A stretch of 64,000 bases of DNA from Paracoccus limosus (GCF_009711185.1 NZ_WMIF01000002.1:124001-188000); one strand, 5' to 3'. Counted from the first letter of the stretch, positions 34,732 through 43,942 are shown. Numbers and translations are program-made. Notes: generated from the letters alone by a model not told the origin.

Positions 34732-36329
34732 TTCGCCTTGAGCCGGGCGGTGTCGCCGGCCGTCCAGCCCTCGGGGGCGGTGACCGCCACCCAGCCGTCG
34801 ATATATTCCTCGGCGTCGTAGATGTGACCATAGCCCGGGGGCGTCGAGGTCGACACCAGCATGTCCACCGCCAGCTGCAGCTGCGTCACGATGGGGGTGA
34901 AGCTGAGCCGGGGCGAGACATCCGGCGCCGGCGCCTCGCGCATCCATTCCGGCGGGCGCCACAGCGATTGCGGGGTGTAGAACACGATCGGGTCGCTGGC
35001 GTGTTGTAAAAACAGGATGCGCAGCCGCCCCCATGGCCGGGCCGAGCGTTCGGGACGGGCATATTGGCTGGCGTAGCGGATCACCTGATCGTCGTCGATC
35101 CGGGGCAGGATATACAGACTGTCGGGCTGGCGCGCCGCATTGGCCTGCTGCCACAGCGTCGAGGGAAAGGGCGGGCCGACCCAAAAGGCCCCGGCCACCG
35201 GCTGGTCCATCATCTGGAACGGGTTGAAGGCATACATCGACGACCACGCCCCCAGCGAGATGCCATGCAGGTAAAGCCGGGGCCGATGTTCGGGCGGCAT
35301 CTGGCGCCAATGGCCATAGACCTGCTGCATCAGCGCGGTGCTTTGCGCCAGCCCGGCGTCTGTTTCAAAGATCAGCGCCAGCGGACTTTGCAGATAGGAA
35401 TACTGTACCGCCACCGTCGCCACATCGCCGTCATGCATGTATTCCAGCGCATCATAGCTGGCCGGGTCCATCCAGCCGGTGCCGGTGGGGCTGGCCACGA
35501 TCAGGGTCTTGCGGTCAAAGGCGCCGGTGCGCAGCATCTCGCGCAGGGCGATGCGGGCGCGTTCCTCGGGGTCCTTGTCCTGGGCAAGGCCGACATAGAT
35601 CCGCAGCGGTTCTTTGGCCGCGCGCCCGGTAAAGGTCGCGATCGCCGCCGCGCGCGGCCCGCCCAGCACGAAATCGCGCCCCGGCGCGCCCATCAGCCCC
35701 CAGTCCACCACCGAGCCGGGGCCGCCCGACTGCCATGGCTCGGTCGGCGGGTCCAGATTGGGGTCGGTCAGGTGCTGGGCCGCGACATAAGAGCTGTCGG
35801 CGATGCGCATGGCGCCGTTCACCACGCCGTCGCGGGTCAGGATGACCAGAAACGTTCCGGCCAGCAGCAGCCCAAGGACATTGGCGCTGGTGGCCGGGAT
35901 ATAGCGCGCCAGCCGCAGCCGCAGCAGGTCGAACAGCCCCTGCACCGCCTTGCCCAGCACGAAAAGCGACAGGAACACCCCCGCCGCCAGCACCAGCATC
36001 CGGGTGGTATTGGCCGAATCCAGCGGCGGGATGTGCATCCGGCTGCGGATGCTGTCCTGCCATGCCGAGGACAGCGCCACGCAGCGCAGCAGCACGATCA
36101 GCACCGGCACCGCGATCACCGCATGGGCGATGGTGGCCGCCCGCCCGCGCAGCACCGGGATCTCCAGCGTGCGCCACAGCGCCAGCAGGAATTGCGTGGC
36201 GACATAGCCCGCCGCCATCGACACCCCCGCCAGGGCGCCTTGCATGACCCAGTCGCGCGGCACCAGCGAGGGTGTCAGCGAGGCTGCCACGAGCAGCAGG
36301 CCGGCAAGCAGCGGCAGGACAGAGAACAT
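34692..36329 (-). CDS. Membrane alpha/beta-hydrolase, Abhydrolase_9 family (PF15420-PF10081)
   Basis: A 545-residue inner-membrane protein. Four to five membrane helices occupy about residues 1-165, matching the N-terminal Abhydrolase_9_N domain, and a soluble hydrolase domain (about 180-525) carries the nucleophile elbow LYLHGISLGAWSSMY. Conserved blocks include RIYVGLAQDKDPEERARIAL and VASPTGTGWMDP. The substrate is unknown; the family is often encoded near lipid or envelope genes. It overlaps the next hydrolase gene by 40 bases, so two membrane hydrolases are made together. Confidence 0.85.
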   Translation of the reverse strand: MFSVLPLLAGLLLVAASLTPSLVPRDWVMQGALAGVSMAAGYVATQFLLALWRTLEIPVLRGRAATIAHAVIAVPVLIVLLRCVALSSAWQDSIRSRMHIPPLDSANTTRMLVLAAGVFLSLFVLGKAVQGLFDLLRLRLARYIPATSANVLGLLLAGTFLVILTRDGVVNGAMRIADSSYVAAQHLTDPNLDPPTEPWQSGGPGSVVDWGLMGAPGRDFVLGGPRAAAIATFTGRAAKEPLRIYVGLAQDKDPEERARIALREMLRTGAFDRKTLIVASPTGTGWMDPASYDALEYMHDGDVATVAVQYSYLQSPLALIFETDAGLAQSTALMQQVYGHWRQMPPEHRPRLYLHGISLGAWSSMYAFNPFQMMDQPVAGAFWVGPPFPSTLWQQANAARQPDSLYILPRIDDDQVIRYASQYARPERSARPWGRLRILFLQHASDPIVFYTPQSLWRPPEWMREAPAPDVSPRLSFTPIVTQLQLAVDMLVSTSTPPGYGHIYDAEEYIDGWVAVTAPEGWTAGDTARLKAKCGKNGLIGCDNR

Positions 36330-36431
36330 CGGCAGAGCACCCCCTGGCGCGGGACGGCCCCGAGATTACGAATCGCGGGGCCAAAAGGAAAGCCGTCTTG
36401 CTGCAAGGCAGACTGCCGGGACCGGTCCCGC

Positions 36432-37358
36432 CTAGCGCGCGATCGAGCAGCAGCCGGTCAGCATGCGCGAGGGCATGTCCTGCCCGTCAAGGATCACCGC
36501 CACCGCCAGCGCAAAGCCTCGGTCCGACATGCCGTCCGAACATTGCTCGGGGCGGACGAAGGCGGTGACGCGGCCCTTGTCATCGCCCGCGATCAGGCCG
36601 CGCGTCGGTTCACCCTCGATGCCGCGGTCCATCACCTTGCGCAGCGTCAGCGGCCGGTCAGGGCTGTCGGGCTGGCTGAAGACCATGCCCGATTTGGTGG
36701 CCTTGAGCGACCAGAATGGCTCGGTCCCGCTGCAGGACAGGCTTTGCGGCACCGCCGCCGATTGCCAGACGCCCGGTTGCAGCTTCAGAAAGCGCAGCGC
36801 GACCCAGCCGGTCTGTTCGCCGGTATTGACCTTGCCCCATTTGCCCGAGGCATCGCGCGCCAAGAGTTCGACATTGGTGGCGGTGGCGGGCAGGGTGGCG
36901 ATGACCGGGGCCTGCCCATCGGGGGCGGCGCGCACATTCAGCGTGTCCCAGGTTTCCAGCACCGTCACGTCAAACAGGTTCGGCAGGAAGGGCGCGGGCT
37001 TTTCCGGCTGCGCCTCGACGGGGGCTGCTGCTGCCTCGGTGGTGGCGGGGGCCGGTGCGGCAGCAGGCGCGGGCGCCTCGGCCGGGGCGGGCTGACCCTT
37101 GGCAGGCACCGCCGGGGCGGGCTCGGTCTTGGCCGGCGCCTCGGCTGCGGGTTTGGGTGCAGGTTTCGCCGCAGGCTTCTCGGTGGCGGGCTTTTCCGCC
37201 GGGGGCTTGGCCGCCTCTTGCGGTTTTTCCGCCGGGGCCGGAGCAGGTGCCGCGCCCTCAGCCGGGGCCGGCGTCGCGGCCGAGGGTTCGGCCTGCTCTT
37301 GCGCCAGGGCGCCCAGAGGCAAGGACAGGGCAAGCCCGATGACAAAGGTTCGCAGCAT
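36432..37358 (-). CDS. Exported SH3-domain protein with Pro/Ala/Lys linker
   Basis: A 308-residue exported protein. A signal peptide (MLRTFVIGLALSLPLGALA|Q) leads into a low-complexity linker of about 100 residues rich in Ala, Pro, Glu and Lys with repeats such as AEKPQEAAKPPAEKPATEKP. A bacterial SH3 domain follows (about 135-205, TLNVRAAPDGQAPVIATLPA), then a Cys-containing C-terminal domain opening SCSGTEPFWSL, as in COG3650-type periplasmic proteins. The linker could cross the peptidoglycan, as TonB- or LppX-like tethers do. The ATG at 37358 fits the signal peptide; the upstream frame is not conserved. Confidence 0.82.
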   Translation of the reverse strand: MLRTFVIGLALSLPLGALAQEQAEPSAATPAPAEGAAPAPAPAEKPQEAAKPPAEKPATEKPAAKPAPKPAAEAPAKTEPAPAVPAKGQPAPAEAPAPAAAPAPATTEAAAAPVEAQPEKPAPFLPNLFDVTVLETWDTLNVRAAPDGQAPVIATLPATATNVELLARDASGKWGKVNTGEQTGWVALRFLKLQPGVWQSAAVPQSLSCSGTEPFWSLKATKSGMVFSQPDSPDRPLTLRKVMDRGIEGEPTRGLIAGDDKGRVTAFVRPEQCSDGMSDRGFALAVAVILDGQDMPSRMLTGCCSIAR

Positions 37359-37487
37359 GGGTTTCACCTTGGTTGCAAAGCATGGCCGGCAGGCCGTGGA
37401 AAACGCGGTCTGGCAAAAGCTAGCACCGCCCGCGCCGGGCATATAGCCCCCGTGACCGGTCGCGCAGGCCGGCGGGGGCGGGGGGCG

Positions 37488-39416
37488 TCAGGCCCGCTTG
37501 CCCTCGATCTGCGCGACGCCCAGCACTTCCAGCACCTTGGCCTTGATGTCGGGGGCCGACATGCGGGCGGCGCGATACATCGATTCCGGGCTGGCGTGGT
37601 CGATGAAAGTGTCGGGCAGCACCATCTGGCGGAAACGCAGCCCGCCGTCGAACACGCCCTCATCCGACAAAAGCTGCGCCACCAGCGAGCCGAAACCGCC
37701 GACCGCGCCCTCTTCGATGGTGATCAGCGCCTCATGGCTGCGCGCAAGCCGCAGGATCAGGTCGCGGTCCAGAGGCTTGGCGAAACGCGCATCGACGACG
37801 GTGGGCTGGATGCCCATGCCGAGCAGTTCCTCGCGCGCGCGCATGACCTCGCCCAGACGGGTGCCCAGCGACAGGATGGCGACGCGCTTGCCCTCGGCGA
37901 TGACGCGGGCCTTGCCGATCTTCAGCGGTTCGGCGCGCTCGGGCATTTCGACGCCCATGCCCTCGCCCCGCGGATAGCGGAAGGCGATCGGCCCCGCGTC
38001 ATGCGCGGCGGCGGTGGCAACCATGCGGGCCAGCTCGGCCTCGTCGGCGGCGGCCATGACGACCATGCCGGGCAGGTTGGCGAGGAAGGCCACGTCATAG
38101 GCCCCGGCATGGGTGGCGCCATCGGCGCCGACCAGACCCGCGCGGTCGATGGCAAAGCGCACCGGCAGGCGCTGGATCGCCACGTCATGCACGATCTGAT
38201 CATAGCCGCGCTGCAGGAAGGTCGAATAAAGCGCGCAAAAGGGTTTCATCCCGCCCGCCGCCAGCCCGGCGGCATAGGTCACGGCATGCTGCTCGGCGAT
38301 GCCCACGTCGAAACAGCGGCGTGGGAAGCGCTCGGCAAACAGGTTCAGCCCGGTGCCATCCGGCATGGCGGCGGTCACCGCCACGATCTTGTCATCGCGC
38401 GCCGCCTGATCGGCCAAAGCGCGGGCAAAGACCGCCGTATAGCTGGGCGCATTCGATTTCGCCTTGGCCTGCGTGCCGGTCGCCACGTCGAATTTCGCGG
38501 TGGCATGGCCCCTGTCGGCGGCGCGCTCGGCGGGGGCATAGCCCTTGCCCTTGCGGGTCACGGCATGGATCAGCACCGGCCCGGTCGCCCGCGCCTTGAG
38601 CGTGCGCAGCAGCGGCAACAGCTGTTCCAGATCATGGCCATCGACCGGGCCGATATAGGAAAAGCCCAGCTCCTCGAACAGGGTGCCGCCGACGGTCATG
38701 CCCTTCAGCATTTCCTTGGCCCGGCGCGCGCCCTCTTGCAGCGGCGTCGGCAGGAAGCCCACGGCGCCCTTGGCCACGGCCTTGAGATCCTGAAACGGGC
38801 CCTCGGCGTAAAGCCGCGTCAGATAGCGCGACAGCGCCCCGGTCGGCGGGGCGATGGACATTTCATTGTCGTTCAGCACCACGAACAGCCGCTTGCCCAG
38901 ATCGCCGGCATTGTTCAGCGCCTCGAAGGCCATGCCCGCGCTCATGGCGCCGTCGCCGATCACCGCGATGGCATCGCCCGGATCGCCACCCAGTTCGCGC
39001 GCCATGGCAAACCCCAGCGCCGCGCTGATCGAGGTCGAGGAATGGCCGGCCCCGAACGGGTCATAGGGGCTTTCGGAGCGCTTGGTAAAGCCAGACAGCC
39101 CGTCCTCCATCCGCAGGGTGCGGATGCGGTCGCGCCGCCCGGTCAGGATCTTGTGCGGATAGCATTGATGGCCGACATCCCAGATCACCTTGTCGCGCGG
39201 CGTGTCAAAGACCGCATGCAGCGCGACGGTCAGCTCGACCACGCCCAGACCCGCGCCCAGATGGCCGCCGGTGACCGAGACCGCGCTGATCGTCTCGGCG
39301 CGCAGCTCGTCGGCAAGCTGCACCAGCTCGCGGTCGGTCAGCCCCTTGAGGTCCGAGGGCAGGGTGACCCGATCCAGAATCGGCGTCGCGGGGCGGGAAT
39401 CTTCGGTCTGGCTCAT
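37488..39416 (-). CDS. dxs: 1-deoxy-D-xylulose-5-phosphate synthase Dxs
   Basis: A 642-residue ThDP enzyme that makes DXP from pyruvate and glyceraldehyde 3-phosphate, the first step of the MEP isoprenoid pathway. The ThDP motif is [20 protein letters not shown]...NDN, and [31 protein letters not shown] and the transketolase C-terminal domain are normal. It ends the HDAC-like/xseB/ispA/dxs operon and lies 15 bases after ispA, an order common in alphaproteobacteria. Confidence 0.98.
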   Translation of the reverse strand: MSQTEDSRPATPILDRVTLPSDLKGLTDRELVQLADELRAETISAVSVTGGHLGAGLGVVELTVALHAVFDTPRDKVIWDVGHQCYPHKILTGRRDRIRTLRMEDGLSGFTKRSESPYDPFGAGHSSTSISAALGFAMARELGGDPGDAIAVIGDGAMSAGMAFEALNNAGDLGKRLFVVLNDNEMSIAPPTGALSRYLTRLYAEGPFQDLKAVAKGAVGFLPTPLQEGARRAKEMLKGMTVGGTLFEELGFSYIGPVDGHDLEQLLPLLRTLKARATGPVLIHAVTRKGKGYAPAERAADRGHATAKFDVATGTQAKAKSNAPSYTAVFARALADQAARDDKIVAVTAAMPDGTGLNLFAERFPRRCFDVGIAEQHAVTYAAGLAAGGMKPFCALYSTFLQRGYDQIVHDVAIQRLPVRFAIDRAGLVGADGATHAGAYDVAFLANLPGMVVMAAADEAELARMVATAAAHDAGPIAFRYPRGEGMGVEMPERAEPLKIGKARVIAEGKRVAILSLGTRLGEVMRAREELLGMGIQPTVVDARFAKPLDRDLILRLARSHEALITIEEGAVGGFGSLVAQLLSDEGVFDGGLRFRQMVLPDTFIDHASPESMYRAARMSAPDIKAKVLEVLGVAQIEGKRA

Positions 39417-39431
39417 GGCTGACCCTTTCGT

Positions 39432-40295
39432 TCAGGCGTCGCGTTCGATGACGAAACGCGCGAGGTCGCGCAGGTTTCCGGCGGCCTCGCCATAGGGCTC
39501 CAGCGCGGCCTCGGCGGCGCGGGCCAGCTTGCGGGCCTTGTCCTGCGCGCCTTCAAGGCCCATCAGCGACACGAAGGTGGCCTTGTTGGCGGCGACATCC
39601 TTGCCGATGCGCTTGCCGGTGTCCTGCTCATTGCCGGTCACGTCCAGAATGTCGTCCTGGATCTGGAAGGCCAGACCCAGATGGCGGGCGTAATCGGCCA
39701 GCGGTCCGGCATCCTCGCCGGCCATGATCGCACCGGCGGTGGCGGAAAACTGGATCAGCGCGCCGGTCTTGGCCTGTTGCAGCCGCTTGATTGCCACCAG
39801 ATCCAGCGGTTCGACGGCGGTTTCGGCGGCGATGTCCAGCACCTGCCCCCAGACCATGCCGCGCGCCCCCACCGCATCGGCAAAGAGCCGCACCAAGGCC
39901 AGACGCGCGTCGGGCGCGCCGATCACCGGATCGGTCAGCAGGCCAAAGGCCAGCGATTGCAGCGCATCGCCCGCAAGGATCGCGGTGGCCTCGGACCATT
40001 GCACATGCACGGTCGGCAGGCCGCGGCGCAGGTCGTCGTCATCCATCGCCGGCAGGTCGTCATGCACCAGACTATAGGCGTGCAACGCCTCGACCGCAGC
40101 AGCGACGGGCAGCGATTCCTTGTCGCGCAGGCCGAACAGCCGGGCCGATTCCATCACCAGAAAGGCACGGATGCGCTTGCCGCCGATACAGGCATAGCGC
40201 ATGGCATCGGTCAGCTCGCCCTCGGGCAGCGCGGCCATGGCCTCTTCCAGCGCGGTCTGAACCTGCGCCCGGACATCCTCAAGACGTTCGCGCAT
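39432..40295 (-). CDS. ispA: Farnesyl/geranyl diphosphate synthase (polyprenyl synthetase)
   Basis: A 287-residue trans-prenyltransferase. The first Asp-rich motif is HDDLPAMDDDDLRRG and the second IQDDILDVTG; GGKRIRAFL binds diphosphate. The residues just before the first motif (ALHAYSLV) fit a short-chain farnesyl/geranylgeranyl product. Its ATG shares a base with the xseB stop (TGATG); GTG at 40298 is a possible alternative start. It uses the products of the dxs pathway. Confidence 0.94.
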   Translation of the reverse strand: MRERLEDVRAQVQTALEEAMAALPEGELTDAMRYACIGGKRIRAFLVMESARLFGLRDKESLPVAAAVEALHAYSLVHDDLPAMDDDDLRRGLPTVHVQWSEATAILAGDALQSLAFGLLTDPVIGAPDARLALVRLFADAVGARGMVWGQVLDIAAETAVEPLDLVAIKRLQQAKTGALIQFSATAGAIMAGEDAGPLADYARHLGLAFQIQDDILDVTGNEQDTGKRIGKDVAANKATFVSLMGLEGAQDKARKLARAAEAALEPYGEAAGNLRDLARFVIERDA

Positions 40296-40531
40296 CACAG
40301 ACCCTCGACCGGAACCGTTCCGCCGGGCTGGCCATTGGCCGCAAGCGTGATCTTTTCAACGCGCTCTTCGGCGGCGCGCAGCACCTTGTCGCAATGCGCG
40401 CGCAACGCGGCGCCGCGCTCATAAAGGGCGATCGATTCTTCCAGAGAGGCTTCGCCGTGCTCAAGCTTGCCGACCGTAGCCTCAAGCTCTTTCATTGCCT
40501 CCTCGAAGGACATCTCAGCAATCTCGGTCAC
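40295..40531 (-). CDS. xseB: Exodeoxyribonuclease VII small subunit
   Basis: A 78-residue helical hairpin protein that assembles with XseA to degrade single-stranded DNA. The pattern FEEAMKELEATVGKLEHGEA and SLEESIALYERGAALRAHCD is diagnostic. It starts inside the stop of the deacetylase-like gene (ATGA) and ends inside the ispA start, the classic coupling seen in this operon. XseA is not in the window. Confidence 0.96.
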   Translation of the reverse strand: MTEIAEMSFEEAMKELEATVGKLEHGEASLEESIALYERGAALRAHCDKVLRAAEERVEKITLAANGQPGGTVPVEGL

Positions 40532-41445
40532 GCGGCCGTCTCCCTTAATACTTCGACATGGGCGCGCGCCGAGCGCCCCAGAGCCGCGAGATCATAACCG
40601 CCTTCCAGCACCGATACCACCGGGGCCGAACATGACACCGCCGCGTCGCAGATCATCCGGGTGATGGCGGTGAAATCGGTCTCGTCCCACATCAGCCCGG
40701 CCAAAGGATCGGCGGCATGGGCGTCGAACCCGGCCGAGACCAGCACCAGCTGCGGCCGCCAGTCCTCGACCCGGGCGCAGATCTGGCGCCATGCGGCGCG
40801 GGCCGGCGCGCCATCGGTGCCGACATGCAGGGGCAGGTTCAGGATCTGGTCGTGCGCGCCGCGCTCGGTCGCGGCGCCGGTGGCGGGATAAAGCGGATAT
40901 TGATGGGTCGAGGCGAACAGCGCCCGCGCCTCGTTCCACAGCAGGTCCTGCGTGCCATTGCCGTGATGGACATCGAAATCCAGCACCGCAACGCGGTCCA
41001 GCCCGTGATGGTCCAGCGCCCGCTGCGCGCCGATAGCGATCGAGTTCAGAATGCAGAACCCCATCGGCCGGGCGCGCTCGGCATGATGGCCCGGCGGACG
41101 CATGGCGACAAAGGCATTGGGCGCCTGCCCCGCCAGCACCGCATCGACCGCCGCGCAGACGCCGCCCACGGCATGGCGCGCGGCCTCCAGACTGCCGGGG
41201 GACAGATAGGTGTCGGCATCCAGCATGGTCCAACCCTCGGCCGGCACCTTGCGGCGCAGCAGCGACAGATAGGTCGCGGGATGGCAGCGCAGGATGTCCT
41301 CATCCCCGGCATCGGGTGCCTCGCGCCGGTCGAGGTCCAGATCGCTCAGCGCGGCCGTCACCGCGTCCAGCCGCGATGGCCGCTCGGGGTGGCTGGGCGG
41401 CGTAACGTGCCGCAAACCGGAGGGATGCGTATACAGAATTGTCAT
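40528..41445 (-). CDS. Histone deacetylase-like amidohydrolase (class II HDAC family)
   Basis: A 305-residue zinc amidohydrolase of the HDAC/acetoin utilisation superfamily. Catalytic His pair in AMRPPGHHAERARPMGFCIL, zinc ligands in VLDFDVHHGNGTQDL and VSAGFDAHAADPLAG, and the closing EGGYDL are intact. Bacterial members deacetylate acylpolyamines or proteins; substrate not known. An upstream start at 41481 gives 12 extra residues without homology, so 41445 was used. It is the promoter-proximal gene of the isoprenoid operon. Confidence 0.92.
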   Translation of the reverse strand: MTILYTHPSGLRHVTPPSHPERPSRLDAVTAALSDLDLDRREAPDAGDEDILRCHPATYLSLLRRKVPAEGWTMLDADTYLSPGSLEAARHAVGGVCAAVDAVLAGQAPNAFVAMRPPGHHAERARPMGFCILNSIAIGAQRALDHHGLDRVAVLDFDVHHGNGTQDLLWNEARALFASTHQYPLYPATGAATERGAHDQILNLPLHVGTDGAPARAAWRQICARVEDWRPQLVLVSAGFDAHAADPLAGLMWDETDFTAITRMICDAAVSCSAPVVSVLEGGYDLAALGRSARAHVEVLRETAA

Positions 41446-41570
41446 CGGGCAAGGACTATGCGGCGATTTTCCGCCCCGCAAGCCAATGTTCCTTCAACTG
41501 CCGAAAAGGACGGCCCGGCTCGCGAACAAATGCCCAAGGTGCTGGCAATCCGCCATCCGCGCGCCGATTC

Positions 41571-41606
41571 TGCTTCTTTCGTGGTGAAATATCCTCGGGG
41601 GAGCGG
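41571..41606 (-). repeat. Conserved 3' element, copy D (divergent class i)
   Basis: On the minus strand, CCCCCGAGGATATTTCACCA then CGAAAGAAGCA, 79 bases past the mtaB stop. It shares GATATTT and CACGAAAGAAG with copies A-C but follows a different, larger hairpin (41602-41640). Confidence 0.75.
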
Positions 41607-41657
41607 GTGATGGACCCCATCAAGGGGTCCGTCACCCGCTGGGGGCAGACAGCCCCC
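41602..41657 (-). terminator. Two strong hairpins after mtaB
   Basis: AGCGGGTGA-T-GGACCCC (41602-41618) pairs with GGGGTCC-G-TCACCCGCT (41624-41640) with one mismatch; GGGGG/CCCCC (41641-41645, 41653-41657) forms a second stem closer to the stop. No long U-tract follows, but GATATTT is next. Confidence 0.55.
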
Positions 41658-41685
41658 GACGCCAGCGGCGCCGCAGGCCCGGACC

Positions 41686-42945
41686 TCAAACGGTCAGGCG
41701 CTGGCCGTCGTGCCCCGCGATCACCAGGGACATCAGCGTGCCCTCGGGCATGTCGCGGTCGAAAGCCACTTCGGTGAAATGTTCGGTGCGGCCAAGGCGC
41801 GGCCCCTCGGTCAGCACCATGCGCGCCGCACCAACCTGCGCCGCCAGATGCCGCGCCAGCGCCGCATCGCCCTCGGCGCGCAGCCGGGCGGCGCGGTCCT
41901 TGATCGCCGGGCCCGGCACGCGCGGCATCCGCGCGGCAGGCGTGCCCTTGCGCGCCGAATAGGGGAACACATGCAGGAAGGTCAGGCCGCAATCCGCGAC
42001 CAGCTTCAGGCTGTTGTCGAACATCGCCTCGGTCTCGGTCGGAAAACCGGCGATGATGTCGGCGCCAAAGACGATGCCGGGGCGCAGCTTGCGGGCCTCC
42101 TCGCAAAAGCGGATGGCGTCGTCGCGCAGGTGGCGGCGTTTCATCCGCTTCAGGATCATGTCGTCGCCCGCCTGCAGCGACAGGTGCAGATGCGGCATCA
42201 GGCGCGGTTCGGTGGCAATGGCCAGCATCAGGTTTTCATCCGCCTCGATCGAATCGATACTGCTGATGCGCAGGCGCGGCAGGTCCGGCACCAGCCGCAG
42301 GATGCGCATGACCAGATCGCCCAGACGCGGCGTGCCGGGCAGATCGGCGCCCCATGAGGTCAGGTCCACCCCGGTCAGCACCACCTCGTTGAAGCCCCGG
42401 TCGCGCAAGCGCTTGATCTGGTCCACCACAACGCCCGCCGGGACCGAGCGCGAGTTGCCCCGGCCATAGGGGATGATGCAGAAGGTGCAGCGATGGTCGC
42501 AGCCGTTCTGGACCTGCACATAGGCGCGGTGGCGACCAAAGCCGTCGATCAGATGGCCTGCGGTTTCCTTGACCGACATGATGTCATCAACCTGCACCTT
42601 TTCGGTGTCGCCGATCAGATCGGGCGCCTGAATGCTGGCCCATGTCGCAGGCTGCATCTTTTCATGGTTGCCGATGACGCGGGTGACCTCGGCCATGGCG
42701 GCGAATGTCTCGGGTTCGGTCTGGGCAGCGCAGCCGGTGACGATCACAGGCGCACCGGGGTTTTCGCGCGCCAGCCGGCGGATTTCCTGCCGGGCCTTGC
42801 GCACGGCCTCGGCCGTCACGGCGCAGGTGTTCACGATCACCGCGCCTTGCAGCCCGGCGGTTTCGGCCATTTCGCGCATCGCCTCGGTCTCATAGGCGTT
42901 CAGCCGGCAGCCGAGGGTGGCGAATACGGGGGGCTTTGCACTCAT
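41686..42945 (-). CDS. mtaB: tRNA t6A37 methylthiotransferase MtaB
   Basis: A 419-residue radical-SAM methylthiotransferase that converts t6A37 to ms2t6A37 in tRNA. An N-terminal UPF0004 domain (TLGCRLNAYETEAM, VNTCAVTAEA, VTGCAAQTEP supply three Fe-S cysteines), the radical-SAM motif GCDHRCTFCIIPYGRG, and a C-terminal TRAM-like part are present. TLGCRLN and the Arg after CDHRC fit MtaB rather than MiaB. It overlaps the dapF stop by ATGA, so dapF-mtaB is an operon. Confidence 0.93.
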   Translation of the reverse strand: MSAKPPVFATLGCRLNAYETEAMREMAETAGLQGAVIVNTCAVTAEAVRKARQEIRRLARENPGAPVIVTGCAAQTEPETFAAMAEVTRVIGNHEKMQPATWASIQAPDLIGDTEKVQVDDIMSVKETAGHLIDGFGRHRAYVQVQNGCDHRCTFCIIPYGRGNSRSVPAGVVVDQIKRLRDRGFNEVVLTGVDLTSWGADLPGTPRLGDLVMRILRLVPDLPRLRISSIDSIEADENLMLAIATEPRLMPHLHLSLQAGDDMILKRMKRRHLRDDAIRFCEEARKLRPGIVFGADIIAGFPTETEAMFDNSLKLVADCGLTFLHVFPYSARKGTPAARMPRVPGPAIKDRAARLRAEGDAALARHLAAQVGAARMVLTEGPRLGRTEHFTEVAFDRDMPEGTLMSLVIAGHDGQRLTV

Positions 42946-43778
42946 CCCCGCCAGACCCCGTCAAAGACATGCGCGGTTGGGCCGGTCATCCAGACGCCAT
43001 CCTCGCGCCAGTCGATTTCAAGCTGGCCGCCGGGCACGTTCACGCGCACGCGCCGCCCAGTCAGCCCCCGCCGCGCCGCCGCGACCACGGCCGCGCAGGA
43101 GCACGAGCCCGAGGCCAGCGTGATTCCCGTGCCGCGTTCCCAGATGCGCAGGATGATCTCGTCATCCGCGACCACCTGCACCACCTCGACATTGGTCCGC
43201 TGCGGATAAAGCGGGTGATGTTCGTGGGCCGGGCCAAAGCTTTCCAGATCGACCGCCGCCGCATCCGGCACGAAGAAGGTCATATGCGGATTGCCCATGC
43301 CGGTCGCCACCGGATCGCCGGGAATCGGCAGGTGTAGCGTGTCGATATCCTGCGCCAGCGGGATCTTGGCCCAGCCCAGCACCGGCGGACCCATGTTGAC
43401 GCGGGTCAGGCCGCCGCCGGCCTCTTCGGCCAGCAGCACCGCATGATCGGTGGCCAGCCGCAGGTTCTGCGCCCCGGTCTGATCCATCAGATAGCGCGCG
43501 ACGCAGCGCGTGGCATTGCCGCAGGCCGAGGAAAGCGAGCCATCGGCATTGTAGAACACCAGCCGGGCATCGGCATTCTCGCCGGGCAGGATCACGGCCA
43601 ATTGGTCGAATCCCACGCCGCGATGACGGTCCGCCATGGCCGCGACCGTGGCGGCATCGGGCAGCGCCCCGTCCGCACGCGCGTCCAGGACGACGAAATC
43701 ATTGCCCAGCCCGTGCATCTTCATGAAGCGCAGAGGAGCCGCATTAGTCAGGTTTTGCTGCTGTTCCATGGCGGTCAC
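42942..43778 (-). CDS. dapF: Diaminopimelate epimerase with altered second catalytic cysteine
   Basis: A 278-residue protein with both DapF domains; it would epimerise LL- to meso-diaminopimelate for lysine and peptidoglycan. The start KMHGLGNDFVVLDAR and the first active-site loop SSACGNATRCVARYL (catalytic Cys86) are normal. The second loop reads ERGTGITLASGSCSCAAVV, so the canonical L-A-C-G-x-G catalytic Cys is Ser223, with extra Cys226 and Cys228 nearby. The start is ambiguous: GTG 43778 (GGAG three bases before it) or ATG 43769. It overlaps mtaB by ATGA. Confidence 0.9.
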   Translation of the reverse strand: MTAMEQQQNLTNAAPLRFMKMHGLGNDFVVLDARADGALPDAATVAAMADRHRGVGFDQLAVILPGENADARLVFYNADGSLSSACGNATRCVARYLMDQTGAQNLRLATDHAVLLAEEAGGGLTRVNMGPPVLGWAKIPLAQDIDTLHLPIPGDPVATGMGNPHMTFFVPDAAAVDLESFGPAHEHHPLYPQRTNVEVVQVVADDEIILRIWERGTGITLASGSCSCAAVVAAARRGLTGRRVRVNVPGGQLEIDWREDGVWMTGPTAHVFDGVWRG

Positions 43779-43823
43779 TTACTCCTGCCCGAAACTTTTT
43801 GCCAGAGGTCGTGATTTTTCCGC

Positions 43824-43852
43824 TTGACCCCACCAGCCACCAACCGTAGTTA
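43824..43852 (+). promoter_or_regulatory. Promoter of tRNA-Lys
   Basis: TTGACC (43824-43829), a 17-base spacer and TAGTTA (43847-43852), 14 bases ahead of the tRNA 5' end. Confidence 0.75.
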
Positions 43853-43866
43853 GCCCCCCGTGATGT

Positions 43867-43942
43867 GGGCCCATAGCTCAGTTGGTAGAGCAACTGACTT
43901 TTAATCAGTGGGTCACAGGTTCGAATCCTGTTGGGCTCACCA
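43867..43942 (+). tRNA. tRNA-Lys (anticodon UUU)
   Basis: 76 nucleotides including the encoded CCA. The acceptor stem GGGCCCA pairs with TGGGCTC (one G-U), the D arm is TAGCTCAGTTGGTAGAGCA, the anticodon stem ACTGA/TCAGT frames CTTTTAA with anticodon TTT, and the T arm CAGG-TTCGAAT-CCTG is standard. The A at the discriminator position fits lysine. No duplicate of its 3' end was seen within the window, so an integrated element cannot be bounded. Confidence 0.97.

Noticed and set aside
36970..37310. Possible tandem DNA repeat in the Pro/Ala/Lys linker
   Set aside because: The repetition is at the amino-acid level (EKP, APA units) within the SH3-domain protein and has no constant DNA period; no CRISPR-like repeat-spacer pattern exists anywhere in the window.
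35064..39422. A 1452-codon open frame on the + strand
   Set aside because: It is antisense to the membrane hydrolase, SH3-protein and dxs genes; its sequence is low-complexity Arg/Gly/His/Gln, typical of third-position GC bias, with no domain.
41429..41438. GCGTATACAG as another GntR operator
   Set aside because: It is inside the deacetylase-like coding region and is not a full palindrome.
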